Shown here piece by piece: positions 1 through 12,194 of a DNA stretch of 64,000 nt (the stretch's first letter is position 1; each line of letters starts with the position of its first letter). The notes beneath the pieces were generated by a model. The model had not been told where the DNA came from. It made no database searches and was given only the letters and a program-made list of their open reading frames with translations. Source of the DNA: Anaeramoeba flamelloides. Its lineage: Eukaryota > Metamonada > Anaeramoebidae. The translations under genes and the position numbers were made by a program. The stretch covers positions 1,674,001 through 1,738,000 of the forward strand of contig JANTQA010000075.1 of NCBI GenBank assembly GCA_027625915.1. The letters run 5' to 3'.

Positions 1-103
1 TTTTTTTTAATTTTTCGATTTGTTTAAAAATGATTGATAATTTGCGAATTGAAAATAAAAATTTCCAAATATTGAAAATCAAAATATCTGTTTTCAATTT
101 GAT

Positions 104-3100
104 TTATTTTTTATTTTGGAATTTTTGTTTTCTTCTTAATAAATTTGTTGCTGCTCCTGATTTGATTCCTTGGACAGTTGTTTTGGAATCACAATGTTCA
201 CATTTTACAAAAAATAATCGATTATCTTTAATAAGACTTGTCATCACACTATTACAGACCTGGCACGCAACATAAGTTTCTATAAATGAATAAAAGAAAA
301 GAGTTTAAAAAATAAAAAATGAAATAAATGGAATAAATGAAAAAAATGAAATAAATGAAATAAATGAAATAAATGAAATAAATGAAATAAATGAAATAAA
401 TGAAATAAATGAAATAAATGAAATAAATGAAATAAATGAAATAAATGAAATAAATGAAATAAATTGAATAGATGAAATTGATGAATATAAAAAATAAAAA
501 AAATAAAAAAAATAAAAAAAATAAAAAAAAAAGATTTTTTATTAAAAAATAATGAAAATATTAAAAAATAAAAAAATCAAAATAAATGTATTTACGTATA
601 TATCGTTTGAGGATAGGTACAATATGTTTTTCGCGATATACACCTTTAATAATCATCACACCATCAGAATCGATAGATCCTGTTGTCATCAATTCTGCAA
701 GAAAATATGATAAAACATGATCTGGTCTTCTTCTCATTGCCTATTTGGGAGAATATTTTTTTTTTTTATATTCAAAGAAAAAAGAAAAAAAAAAAAAAAC
801 AAATTTAATTAAATTCATATAATATTAATATTAGATTGAAATACAAATAATAAAAACATTGTTAATTTTAAATATCAAAGTATATAAAGATTCTTAAATT
901 TTAGGAAAATGTTTATATTTGAACATTTATTAAAGTTGTTAAATTATATTCAATAAACATTAATCATTTTTATTATTTGTATTTAATATTAAAAGAAAAA
1001 GGTGATTTAAGAACAAGAAAATTCAATTCTAAAAAATTTTTGTTGATTTGAAAATTATTAAAATTAAGAAATAAATTATATAAAAGTGGTTTTAAAAAAA
1101 TTTGAAAATAGTTTTTGAAATAGTTCTTTTAAATCGTTCTTATTGAAGTTTGTGAACTGTTTGAAAGATATATTTTTTAAATATTTTTTTATATTTTTTA
1201 TTTTGAGTATTTATTTGTAATAGATTTTTAAATAATAATATTTGAATTTTCAAAATAAAATTCAATTTTTTTATTTTTATTACTTTTTTTTTTATTTATT
1301 TTGAAAAGTAATTCTATTTCAGAAATTAAAATAACATTTGAAAAATCAATATTAAAATATATTAGTTCAGTTTATTAAAAAAAATTTTCTTGGAATCAAA
1401 GGTCATTGTAAAAAAGTGAGTAACACAAATTTTAAAAGGTATCTTTAAAACCATTCAAAAAAGTCAAAGTAAATGGTTTTTGTAACATTTTTTAGAACTT
1501 TTAGTTCGTACGGTTTTTAATTGTCTTTTTTAACAATTTAACAAATTTTAATTTCCCATTCATTATGAAAACCAAAGAATAAAATATTAATTTTTTTTTA
1601 ATTTTATTCCCCAAAAATTATTTTATTTTTTGATAAAATATATAGATAGTAGCAATTGTTATAACATACATGCATATATATATCAAATCAATTATAATGA
1701 ATATTCTTTTTTTATTTTTATTCTTAATCAATCAGAGAATTGTAAATGGGATAGAATAATTGATCTTATATATATATATATATCGATTATCGAAATGCTT
1801 TTTTTAAATCTTGATTAATAAATTATTATAAATTCAAAATAATATATGTTTTCCAAAACATGAATAAAGTCTCCCATTAAATATAATTAATTAATTTGGT
1901 TAAATTGATGATTAATTTTTAATTTTTTACTTGATTTTTTTTCTCAAGAAAAGATAATTTTTATATTAACACAATTTTTTTATAAAATATTAAATGATTT
2001 CTAGTTTATAAGATCATTTTTAATTTAAATAGATAATTTTTGTTTTTTAAACAAGACTTGAAATTTCTGATTTTTTTTTTATAATCAATTTCCGTTTTGT
2101 TTTGAAAATATTATTATTAATTCCAAATATTAATACAACTCTTTTAAAAACGTGCATACTATTGGGGTTCAAAAGTATTACTCAAACCGTTTGATTCAAC
2201 CTTTTATACATTTTGAGTTATCTTATGAAAACATTTGTTCAACACCTTTTTAAAATAGCTGGAAACAAAAATTTTTATTTATAAATAATTAAATTTTATT
2301 ATTTAAAAGAAAAGAAAATCTTTAGAAAGAGAAAAAAATAATTGAGTTCAATTACTTTTTCTTTTTTTTTTTGAACTTTCTTTTTATTTTTTTTGGCTGT
2401 GAGGTTTATTTAAAGTATATTTAATATGTAAAATATTCTTAATAATAAATTATTTTTTTAATGAACCAAACAAAAATATATTAATCCCATTGAAATTAAA
2501 AAAAAAAATCAATAATAATAAATCTTTATTTAATTGTTGAAATTGTCATAAAATAACGTATTTCATCAAAAAACATATAAAAGTTATCTCTTACTAATTG
2601 TATAAAAATTTTTACTTTTAAAACGATAAGTTAATTTTCCCTACTTTTTATTTATTTCTTCTTGATGGTATTAAACCAGGAAGTATTAAAATTTATTAGA
2701 TTTTGCTTATGGATAATACTTTGATCATTAAAGCACTAGCCTCAGTATAAAAGCAAAAAATTTCCTTTTTTTTTTTCATTTTTTTTAACTTTTTTGGAAT
2801 ATCTTTAAGTAATAGGTATGAACCAAGGATTTGGTTAGGTTTGAAGAGTAATCATTTTTACATTTCAGGCAACATTTTGTTCATGTTTTTTTTGAAAAAG
2901 GGTGATTGAAAAAAAAATGAAAAAAAAAAAGGACCTTTTTTTGCTTTTATACTGTGACTTGGACTTTAAAAAATCAATATTTAATTCAGAGCAAAGAGAA
3001 TTATTTTATAATTAAATTGTATTTTTTTTTTTTAAATTATATTCTATTTTAAATAAAATTACTTTTGAATTTAATTGTTGGAAAAAAAAAATTATCTGTT

Positions 3101-5230
3101 CTACAAAGGTTTACTTTTTTTTTTGTTTAATAAACTTTGATTTAATTTGAATTGATAATAATATACCATCCTCCATAATATATAAAAGGTATTACCAAAA
3201 AAGTAGCATTTTTTTTTTTATATTTCAAATAATATTCTCTTTGGAGGTATTTCTATGTGTAGATTGGCAATACCAAATGGCGAGGAATATTAATACTGAT
3301 TGAATCAATGATTTGGGTTGGAATTTCACAATATATTCATCAAAATATTTCCAAAAAAAAATGAAAAAAATTTACACACTTTTTTTGGAGAAAAACAATA
3401 AAAATGACCAGTTTCAATAAAAATGAAAAATATGGTAAAGGAAATAAACGATTTTTTAAAACAGCAAAAAAATACAATAATAAGTTTTTTCTTCGATTTG
3501 AGAAAATTTATCAAGATTAAATCTCATAAGAAAACATTTTTAATAAAATCAAAATGAAAAAAATACTCTCCAATTTTCACCCAAAAATATCATATAAAAC
3601 TGAGATCAGAAAATTTTTGTATATTTAATTCAAGTAATGTTTTGCAAATCAATAAATTTAATTATTATTTGGAATCTATTAGTGGTAGATAACAATTTTG
3701 GATATTTTAATAGTTATTTTTAGAATTAAGTTAAACAAATATATTTTAAAATAAATTTGACCCTGCTTTTTTGGAAATAGCTTATCTATATATCCAATTA
3801 ATACTTTATAAAAAATTACATAATTACCCTAATCTACAAATGTTAATCAAAAATGAAAATGCTTTCAAACATTCTGATTATTTAAACTTGTGAAAAGGAA
3901 AAAAAGAATGATCTTCAGCCTCTCCTTTTTTCTTTCTTGAAAGGCATCTTTCTTTTTTAACATTAATTTTCAATCCGAAACTTAAAAATGCTTTCCGTTT
4001 TCTGTTATATTTGTTATTTCTGTAATTCTAGAAAGTTTTGATAAAAACAACCATTTAATTTTCATAATTAAAAAATAATTTCTTGTAATAAAAGAAAGAA
4101 TAGGCTGTAGGATTAATTTTTTATAAAATAAAAAGATCAGATTCTGTGCGTTAGAGATGTTTCTTTTCTAAATTCTTGGTAGCCTAAGGAAATAACTGTT
4201 GTGCTAACTAAATTTGAAATTTACAATAATTAAAAAGAAATCAATTTTAAAAGTTCTAAAGATTTTGAAAGTGAAATTGTATTGTTTTCATTTTGAAAGT
4301 TGGTTTTGAAAATAAATTTGTTTAAAATCAAAAAAAAGAAATTTTGTTTTGAAAACAAAAGAAATTGTTGGTTTTTTGTTTGGTAAGGTTTTTGGGTTGA
4401 ATAATTATTAAAAAAAAATTTTTTTTGATTGATCGAATGATTGGTTGAGATCCAAACAAATTGAAATTGTTTAACTTGAGTTTGTTTTTCAAAAAAAAAG
4501 AAGAAAACAATCGAAATTAAAAAAAAAAAAAGCAAAGTTAAATAAAAATGATTACATGACAAAGTTCTTGTGCATTTGCAATCACAGTCTTTTTTGATCC
4601 TCCTTTGATTACTTTTGGATGTTTCATGATGAATTTGTTTTCTCCTGTTAACTCAGGGTTTCTTTCTTTCAGAGTTTTATAAAATCTTGTTAAAAGCTTT
4701 TTTTTTTTGTTTTTTGTTTTTTTAGTTTTTTGTTTTTTGTTTTTTGTTTTGTTTTGAAAAAAGAATCAGAAAAAAGAAAAAGATTATTTGTTTTAAAGGT
4801 TTATTGTTGAAAGGAAAACAAAAAAAGGAAAAAAAATTACTTCTTGGTATTCATAGTCAGGGTTTTCTTCAATTTTTAGTCCTTGTTCAAATTCAGATTT
4901 GAGTACTTTGTATTCGATTTCAGGTTCTTCAGTTTGGTTTAAATTTTCAGAATTGAGATCTTTGGCTTTTTCTTTTCCTTTTGTTTTTCCACGACCCCTT
5001 CCTCTTCCTCTTCCTCTCCCTCTCCCTCTTCCCCTACCTCTCTTTCCACGACCTCTTCCTCTCTTTCCACGGCCTCTTCCACGACCTCTTCCTTTTTTTT
5101 TTTTTTTTGGTAATTCAAATTTGAATTCATTTTCTTCTTCTTCGTTTGTTTCGCTTTTTTTTTGCTCTTTTTTAACAGGCTTTTTTCTTTTTTTTTTTTT
5201 TTTTGGAAGATCAAGTTCAAATTCAGACAT
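104..5230 (-). CDS. eIF2B2-like (EIF2S2): Translation initiation factor eIF2 subunit beta, intact four-exon copy
   Basis: Beta subunit of the eIF2 GTPase complex that delivers initiator Met-tRNA to the small ribosomal subunit in the cytosol. Minus-strand exons: 5230-4841, 4696-4556, 740-596 and 279-104, giving 283 residues; all introns are GT-AG (144, 3815 and 316 bp). Start chosen at MSEFELDL because the open frame upstream is leader-like and hydrophobic. Residues 1-130: two lysine blocks (which in this family bind eIF5 and eIF2B) around an unusual Gly-Arg tract. Exon 2 carries LLTRFYKTLKERNPELTG, matching the family's ELLNRVFNIMREKNPD region. Exon 3 carries YFLAELMTTGSID. Exon 4 has the C-terminal zinc ribbon, CQVC then CEHC. 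The length is somewhat shorter than animal eIF2 beta (about 330). Intron 2 hosts transposon remnants. A second, damaged copy lies inverted at 10236-15068. Family recognition by motif is secure; the formal symbol is by analogy only. Confidence 0.93.
280..595 (-). repeat. 9-bp minisatellite in eIF2 beta intron 3
   Basis: Intron 3 of the intact copy contains about 13 tandem GAAATAAAT units between about 347 and 469, followed by A-rich spacers. The equivalent intron of the second copy (14807-14985) has only three or four degenerate units, which explains most of the length difference (316 versus 179 bp). Confidence 0.85.
830..985. repeat. Segment flanked by 18-bp inverted repeats, flipped between arms
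   Basis: Bounded by AAATACAAATAATAAAAA at the left and its reverse complement at the right. Its core (from tatataaagattc to cattaatca) also occurs at 14463-14564, but in the same absolute orientation although the arms are inverted. So the segment has been inverted in one arm relative to its surroundings. Confidence 0.75.
2743..2954. mobile_element. Small TIR element, CAGTATAAAAGC family
   Basis: About 212 bp with terminal inverted repeats beginning CAGTATAAAAGCAAAAAA and ending in the reverse complement (TTTTTTTGCTTTTATACTG). It shares internal text (ggtttgaagagtaatca... and tacatttcaggcaac) with a second copy at 35150-35358. No coding capacity, so a MITE-like element. It sits in intron 2 of the intact eIF2 beta gene and is absent from the other arm. 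Confidence 0.7.
3160..3800 (+). repeat. Diverged interspersed repeat (copy 1)
   Basis: Similar in order and wording to 62870-63500: both contain 'aaatatttccaaaaaa' then a 'gacca(g)tttcaataaaaa' block, 'ccaattttcaccc', and 'ttttaaaataaattt' near the end. No ends or coding frame were identified. Alignment would be needed to define its limits. Confidence 0.55.
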
Positions 5231-7537
5231 GGTTTTGTTTGGTTTGTAAAGTTTTTCTTTTTGAAAAGAAGAATAAATAATTAAAATTAAAAAAAATGTT
5301 TTTGTAATAAATTGTGAATTTTTCAAAATATAATCTGTTCTTTCTTCAATCATTAAGCTATAAGATTGACAACTAAAGATTTTAATTTGATTTTTTGCTT
5401 TAAATTAAACTCTTACTTAAATTGTTATTTTTACTTAGTTTTTAGACTGTTTAAAAAAATCAGATTCTTTTTTCAGAATTCATGATCATGAAGGTTTTGT
5501 CAGACATAAATTGACACTATGTTTAAGAAATTGAAGTGTTCAAACCATTGCCACCAAGTCATAATAATTATGTGTGACGTATATGATCTTTGGATTATTC
5601 GGCTTGATAATGTTCATTTTTCATTTGTGAAACAAAGAATAAATAGGCTTTCCTCTACTTTTGAAATTTAAAACTTTGATCACTACAAATCAATATAGAC
5701 TGAATTAAAAGATTTGAAAATAAAGGATTTTAAAACAAAATTATTTTTAAGGGATTAAACTGAAATATTCCAAAAAAGTTTTTGAAAATTTTTAGTCAAA
5801 TTTCGTTTTTGCTAAATCTTATAACTATTCTGATAAAATAAGTTCTTTATATTGAATATTTTGAAGAACAACCAATTTTACAAAGCTTATTAACATTTAA
5901 ATCAATAAAAAGCTTTATTCATAGTATATGTAAAAAAAACTTAAAAATTTTTGAAAAGTGAAGTAAAAATTTTTCAACATTTATTCTTGAGACACCAATA
6001 TTGATTTGTGTAAAATGAGAGTTTATTGTAATTGGAAGTAAATTATATAAATTTAGTTTTATTAAATTGTTCTGAAAAATATATTAAAAATATTTTTGAG
6101 TAGATATCATTCAAATTATTTACTAAATATCATAATGTAAAATGTTATTTTTTTAATTTTTTTTATTAATTACTTTTCCAAATGGAAAGATTGAAAACCA
6201 AAATAAACTCCATTCATAGTATTTAAAAAATTAGAATATTTTTTTTTAAAATATCATTAAGTTTTATATATTTTTTATTGTAAAATATTTTTTTCTTGAT
6301 GATTACGATCTAAGAAAAAAGAAAGATTAAATACTTTATTTTATTTACCATCTTTAAAAGGTGCCTCATTTCCAATATTTTATACAATATTTAAATTTAA
6401 TTCGAAAGAATACTCCCAGATTTAATTATTTAATTTTTTAAAAGAATTGATATTCTTTTATTTTACAAATTACTTTTTTTCTATCGAAGAATATTAGTTT
6501 TTTTTTTTTTAGTTTTTTTTAATTAGAATTTGAGAATAAGAAAAATATTCAACCCTTTTGCTCTGATTTATGGGATAAAATATTGAAAAGGGGAAATAAT
6601 CAGATAAATTTAACATCTTGTTATTCTCAATTTCCAAGAATGGGTTTCAACTTTTTTTGAGTATGATAATGATATCGTGCTTTGTATTCAAATTCTACTA
6701 AATACTACTTTAAGTAACAAGTTCTATAACAGTGGACCAAGAAAATTTAAACATAATTAACATCAATAAAAATAATCCACAGCGTCTGAAATATTCCTCT
6801 TTACAAAAAAAACTAATAATTAAGTTTTTTATTTTTTTTTTTATTTTTGAAATATCTTTTTTTTATTATTTTTAAATGTCTGATCTTTTATCAATATTAA
6901 AGTTCCCCTTTTAAATTAAAATAATATGAAATGATTCTTTATTTTGTAAATATTAAAAATTAAATAAAAAACTCTAAAAAATAAGATTTTAAGGCGATTT
7001 TGAGCTAATTTTGGAGATTTATTTCTCCACATCAACAACAATAAACAATTATTTTTTTTCAGTATTAATTTTAAATATTTTTCAGTTAGAGCCACGTAAC
7101 AGGAGGATTACTTGGATTTAAAGGGGTTGAATTGATATTAGAAGAAAAAGCTAATATTTTGAAAAATACAAAATTTATCGAATTTTTTTAATTTTTTGAT
7201 ATTTTTTTTTCAATTTTTTTCAACACATAATTCAAATGAAATTTTATTTTTTATTATAAGATTTGTATTCATTCGGTACAGAAGTCTTATTTTAATATAT
7301 CTAAACAGTGTGAATGATTATATAATAATTCATATTAATTTCTTTTAGTAGTTTATTTGACCCCCAATTGAAAAGCAAAATGTATATTGTTATTTTTTGC
7401 AATGCATTACGGAAAAAAATTAGATTTTTTTAATTTTCAAGCAAATATATTTATCCATTAGTTTTGCTTCAGATGGATATAAAATTTTCTCTGATGAGTA
7501 TTATTTTCCTCTTTTTTTGTTCTACAAATGCCAATTA

Positions 7538-7733
7538 TAGTCAGTTTCACTTTTAAGGCACAAACTTTCAACGAAATTTAAGGCACAAAAAAATCTCAAA
7601 TTAAGGTACAAAATTTGTAATTTTTTTTTTCACAAATTTATTTTACTCGAATCTGAATTTTGTGCCTTAATTTGAGATTTTTTTGTGCCTTAAATTTTTT
7701 TGAAAGTTTGTACCTTAAAAGTGAAACTGACAG
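7538..7733. mobile_element. Hairpin MITE, CAGTCAGTT family, copy A
   Basis: About 196 bp, almost a complete palindrome, flanked by TA. The terminal repeat (consensus CAGTCAGTTTCACTTTTAAG) continues into three spaced AAGGCACAAA blocks on each arm around a short T-rich centre. A TA target and CAGT start are typical of Tc1/mariner non-autonomous elements. Confidence 0.85.
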
Positions 7734-7839
7734 TAAAATTAAACTAGTATAATAAAGAAAAAAGACCATATTATAAATATAATTAAATTTCACTCAAACC
7801 ACCAGTTAAAAATGGAACAATTACTTTTTTTTAAGAATA

Positions 7840-8150
7840 AATCAAACTAAAATTGTTTAGAAATGAGAGAAACAATAAAATTGACTTTAAATTGGGTATT
7901 CAGAAAAGAAATACCTTAAAAAACCATAATTTCAAAAAAAAAAATGTTAAAAAATTTTTTTGAAATCCATTTACTGGAATGTCAAGTGCAAAATATCTAT
8001 ATTTCTTTCGAAAATTAAAAATTTTGACAATAAGTTTTATTAATTCTATGTATATCTATTTTAAAAGGAATATACCAAGACTAACTTTTCTTAATGTTCA
8101 TTTGGTGTTTCAAACATTTTCATTTTTCAAATTTAATTTTTTTAAAAAAA
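7840..8150 (+). repeat. Interspersed repeat family X, partial
   Basis: Related to 27180-27660 and 55890-56340 in order: 'atgagagaaa' block, 'accttaaaaaacca', A-rich tract, 'ggaatgtcaagtgcaaaat', then 'ttaatgttcatttggtgttt'. A 67-residue open frame here (7979-8182) falls inside the repeat and has no support as a gene. Confidence 0.6.
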
Positions 8151-8624
8151 AAGTAGAAGAAAAAACATTACAAACCACCTAAATTATATTTCATACTGGG
8201 AAATCAAAAGAAAAAAGTAGAGAAATATTTTGCTATTTAATTTGAGTAAAACCTTTTATTATATTTGGGCACCGATTTTTTTCTCAGGTTTTTTCAATAC
8301 TAATGGGTTGAGAGTACTTTTTTTATTATTATATTTTCAATTTCTTTTTCAGAAAAAAGAATCTAGTTCATATATTTTAAGAAGAACAATCAATTGTTTT
8401 TGTTTATTTTTATGATTTTAACTTCTTTTTAAACATGAAGGTTTAAAAACTAGATCTTTACTCAATTATAATTTTTTTCTATTTCTTTTTTTGGTGGATT
8501 GGGTTTTACGATTTTAAGTATCTTTATGAGAGTCTTTTTTTATTTTTTTTACTCACTTTTTGTCAATTTATTGGTAACATCAATTTTAACTTTTATTTAA
8601 TTTTTGAATCATTTTTCTGTATAT

Positions 8625-9146
8625 AAACTAGATTCCAAAAATTTGGACCCAGTTTAAATAGTGGAAAGAACATCATTACTACACTTTAAATTTAAATTAT
8701 CAAGAATTTTGACTTTACAAACAATTTCATTTTTTGTCTTTTTTGTTTTGTTTTCATTTCCTTTTTGGCAGTTATGTAATCTGTTTCTTTAGATCTGAAA
8801 TTTTTTTTCAATGGTTGATAGAAGGTTAGTGCTGAGTTTGTTAAATTGGAAAATCACATACAATTGGTAGATCGTATCTTAACATTTGATCGATCAAAAC
8901 TTGTTGGTGAATTTTCAACAAATTTACGAATACATTTTTTGTTCCGCTCGTTTCATTATTTTGGACACACCTTTTTTTATTTTTGAGTTTTATATTTTTT
9001 TCTTTTATTTGGGTTAAAAAGATTAATTATTAAAACATTAATAATGGGTAACTTAAATGTGGTTTTATATTAGGTTTGGGAAAATACAATAAATTTAATC
9101 TTTTTTTGCCTATTTTTGATTTTGGGTGTGTCCAAATTTTTGGAAC

Positions 9147-9154
<8 letters not shown>
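8625..9154 (+). mobile_element. Mariner-like non-autonomous element, TTGGACACACC family, copy 1
   Basis: About 530 bp, ends TATAAAC...TTCCAAAAATTTGGAC at left and TTTTTGGAACGGGGTTTATA at right, next to a TA repeat. It matches 18878-19426 (same strand) and 54256-55206 (opposite strand) along most of its length. An internal copy of the terminal motif (ATTTTGGACACACC near 8961) suggests a smaller ~210 bp element was captured. No transposase frame. Confidence 0.8.

Positions 9155-9182
<28 letters not shown>
9151..9182. repeat. TA microsatellite
   Basis: About 15 TA units directly at the right end of the mariner-like element. This is consistent with a TA target site and later slippage. Confidence 0.9.
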
Positions 9183-9185
<3 letters not shown>

Positions 9186-9804
9186 AAAAAAAGTTTTTTT
9201 GGAAAACTAAAGTATATGGAAATCTTTAAAAAAATTTCTAAATAAAAATTTAGGAATTAGGACAAACTAGAGGAACTAAAAACTCCCCCTTAAACAATAA
9301 AAAAAAAATAAAATAAAAAAAAGTTTTTTCCAAATATAATTTTGTATTTAAAATAAAAAAAAAATTTGATTAATCTTTCTAAATCAAAAAAAAACACAAA
9401 GGAATTATATTTTTATTAACTTTAAATATTTTGTAAATTTTGGAGTATAAAAAAATAGATTTTTTTACCATTGAGAAAACATCTTTCTAATTTTCAAAGT
9501 ATTAAGCACACACCTTATTCTTATTTACTAAATCATCAACTTTCAGAAAGAAATCCCCAATTGTTTATTTTGTCCAATCACTATATTGTAGAAACAAACT
9601 TTTTCAAAATACTAAAAAAAAGGAAAAAAATCCAAAAATAAAAAGAACCACAGCAGCCAAAAATAAGAACATCATTAATTATTAAATACCACTGAATTTA
9701 TGAGTATTTCATTCTCAAATTCGAAACCAATTTTAAATAAAAGAACATTTAATAACCAATAAAATTCCAATAAAGTTATAGATCAACCAATCAATATCAT
9801 AGCT

Positions 9805-10018
9805 TACACTTTTAATGAACAAAATTTCAACAAAATTTACCTTACTAAATTTTTTGAAATTACGGTACAAAATTCAGATTCTAGTAAAATAAATTAAAAG
9901 AAAAAAGAATTATAAATTTTATGCCTTAATTTTACATTTTTTTGTGCTTTAATTTGAGATTTTTAGTGTGCCTTAAATTTCGTAAAAAAGTTTGTATCAT
10001 AAAATTGGGAATGACTAT
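9805..10018. mobile_element. Hairpin MITE, CAGTCAGTT family, decayed copy B
   Basis: Recognisable from 'tgtgccttaaatttcgt', 'tttgtgctttaatttgagattt' and 'acggtacaaaattcagattctag'. Both ends are eroded, so the limits are approximate. It lies about 100 bp upstream of the right duplication arm. Confidence 0.6.
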
Positions 10019-12194
10019 AATAACAATCACAAATCTTTGCACGATAGAGTATATAACCCTTTTTTTAATTTCTAATACTGTACCCCCACAGCTCTTTCTT
10101 ATTTGAAATAATAAGTGTGAAGAAAGAACAGATTATATTTTGAAAAATTCACAATTTATTACAAAAACATTTTTTTTAATTTTAATTATTTATTCTTCTT
10201 TTCAAAAAGAAAAACTTTACAAACCAAACAAAACCATGTCTGAATTTGAACTTGATCTTCCAAAAAAAAAAAAAAGAAAGAAAAAGCCTGTTAAAAAAGA
10301 GCAAAAAAAAAGCGAAACAAACGAAGAAGAAGAAAATGAATTCAAATTTGAATTACCAAAAAAAAAAAAAAAAGGAAGAGGTCGTGGAAGAGGCCGTGGA
10401 AAGAGAGGAAGAGGTCGTGGAAAGAGAGGTAGGGGAAGAGGGAGAGGGAGAGGAAGAGGAAGAGGAAGGGGTCGTGGAAAAACAAAAGGAAAAGAAAAAG
10501 CCAAAGATCTCAATTCTGAAAATTTAAACCAAACTGAAGAACCTGAAATCGAATACAAAGTACTCAAATCTGAATTTGAACAAGGACTAAAAATTGAAGA
10601 AAACCCTGACTATGAATACCAAGAAGTAATTTTTTTTCCTTTTTTTGTTTTCCTTTCAACAATAAACCTTTAAAACAAATAATCTTTTTCTTTTTTCTGA
10701 TTCTTTTTTCAAAACAAAACAAAAAACAAAAAACAAAAAACTAAAAAAACAAAAAACAAAAAAAAAGCTTTTAACAAGATTTTATAAAACTCTGAAAGAA
10801 AGAAACCCTGAGTTAACAGGAGAAAACAAATTCATCATGAAACATCCAAAAGTAATCAAAGGAGGATCAAAAAAGACTGTGATTGCAAATGCACAAGAAC
10901 TTTGTCATGTAATCATTTTTATTTAACTTTGCTTTTTTTTTTTTTAATTTCGATTGTTTTCTTCTTTTTTTTTGAAAAACAAACTCAAGTTAAACAATTT
11001 CAATTTGTTTGGATCTCAACCAATCATTCGATCAATCAAAAAAAATTTTTTTTTAATAATTATTCAACCCAAAAACCTTACCAAACAAAAAACCAACAAT
11101 TTCTTTTGTTTTCAAAACAAAATTTCTTTTTTTTGATTTTAAACAAATTTATTTTCAAAACCAACTTTCAAAATGAAAACAATACAATTTCACTTTCAAA
11201 ATCTTTAGAACTTTTAAAATTGATTTCTTTTTAATTATTATTAAGGAAGGATTTGTTTGAAAATGAATAACAAAAAATTGAAATTTGAATTAAAACCAAC
11301 ACAAATCATTCAATAAATAACAAAAGTCTGTAATTTATGAACAATCCAAATCAAATATATCCAAAAAACTTGATAAATAAAGTTTTATTATATTTTCTAA
11401 AAATTAATTAACAAAAGATTAAAAAATTCTAAAAAAATGATATTTTTGAGTAAAATTTGAATTTTACATGACAAAGAGAAAAAAAAAAAAAAAAAAATAC
11501 CAAATAAAGTTTTGAAATCAAATGTAACACTATTAAAAAATATTTACAAAATTTTTGGTTCTTTTGAAAATATCGATTTTGATTTCTAATAATCAAGTTA
11601 ATACTCTTAAGGCTAAATGGAAATTTATTTATTATTTAATATTAATTTTTCAAAATATAGTAAAGTTGATATTTTAAATAACAAAAATTGCCCTATGTTT
11701 GTGGTTGTAAAATCGATAAAAAGTTAATTGTTGAAAAAAACTAATTAAAGTCAATACTTATAACCAAAATATTTTAATTGTTACTAATGGTTTTAAACAA
11801 AATATGAATCAATTTTGGTACCTATTAAAAAAAATTATAAAAAATATTTTCCATATTTTTAAAGTTTTTTGAAAAAGGAAATAATTATTTTATCAAAATT
11901 ATGTTCAATAATATTACTGTGAGAATGAAAGCTTCAGAACTTTTATAAATATTATTTCTAAAGTTCTTTTGCAATCTATAAATTATATTTGCTTTTTCCA
12001 GTGAATAAAATTTATTAATTGTTTTATAATAAATATCAAATTTTCTCAAACAACCAAAAAAAATAAAGCACATTACTTCGTATTTCCAATTATATAAAAT
12101 TAAATCTTTATAAGCTTACAAAAAATTGATCATTATATAAAAATTATCTATTGATTAAAAAAATCAAGTAAAAAATTAAAAATTAAGAACCAAT

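Larger units (their letters stand above)
741..4555 (-). other. Long intron 2 of intact eIF2 beta, repeat-filled
   Basis: An unusually long intron (3815 bp) next to introns of 144 and 316 bp. The donor (gtaatc) and acceptor (aaatag) are normal on the minus strand. It holds a short invertible segment (830-985), an AT-rich stretch shared with the other arm (990-1860), a small terminal-inverted-repeat element (2743-2954) and a diverged interspersed repeat (about 3160-3800) also seen at 62870-63500. No coding content was recognised. Confidence 0.8.
1..5348 (-). repeat. Left arm of large inverted duplication
   Basis: The whole arm is homologous, in reverse orientation, to 10118-15270. Homology already runs at base 1, so the outer limit is outside the window. 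The inner limit is sharp at about 5348, 118 bp upstream of the eIF2 beta ATG. The similarity is mosaic: near-identity at 1-847 and 4218-5348, roughly 90% at 990-1860, and no clear match in the middle of intron 2. Confidence 0.9.
5349..10117. other. Non-coding spacer between duplication arms
   Basis: About 4.8 kb with no supported gene. It contains hairpin elements at 7538-7733 and 9805-10018 (decayed), a mariner-like element at 8625-9154 ending in a TA microsatellite (9151-9182), and a diverged interspersed repeat at 7840-8150. A segment at 7085-7190 resembles the left end of the element at 42698. The rest is A+T-rich sequence with no recognisable signal. Confidence 0.7.

Noticed and set aside
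30-275. 81-residue open frame on the plus strand (and 15048-15236 on the minus strand)
   Set aside because: Antisense shadow of eIF2 beta exon 4.
4230-4562. 110-residue open frame, perfectly repeated at 10902-11234
   Set aside because: It starts in eIF2 beta exon 2 sequence and runs into intron 2. Its identity in both arms reflects the duplication and not protein conservation; composition is F/N/K chance.
4899-5249. Open frame rich in Pro-Leu opposite eIF2 beta exon 1 (and its twin at 10217-10567)
   Set aside because: It is the antisense reading of the Gly-Arg repeat codons. The sense strand is a clear conserved exon.
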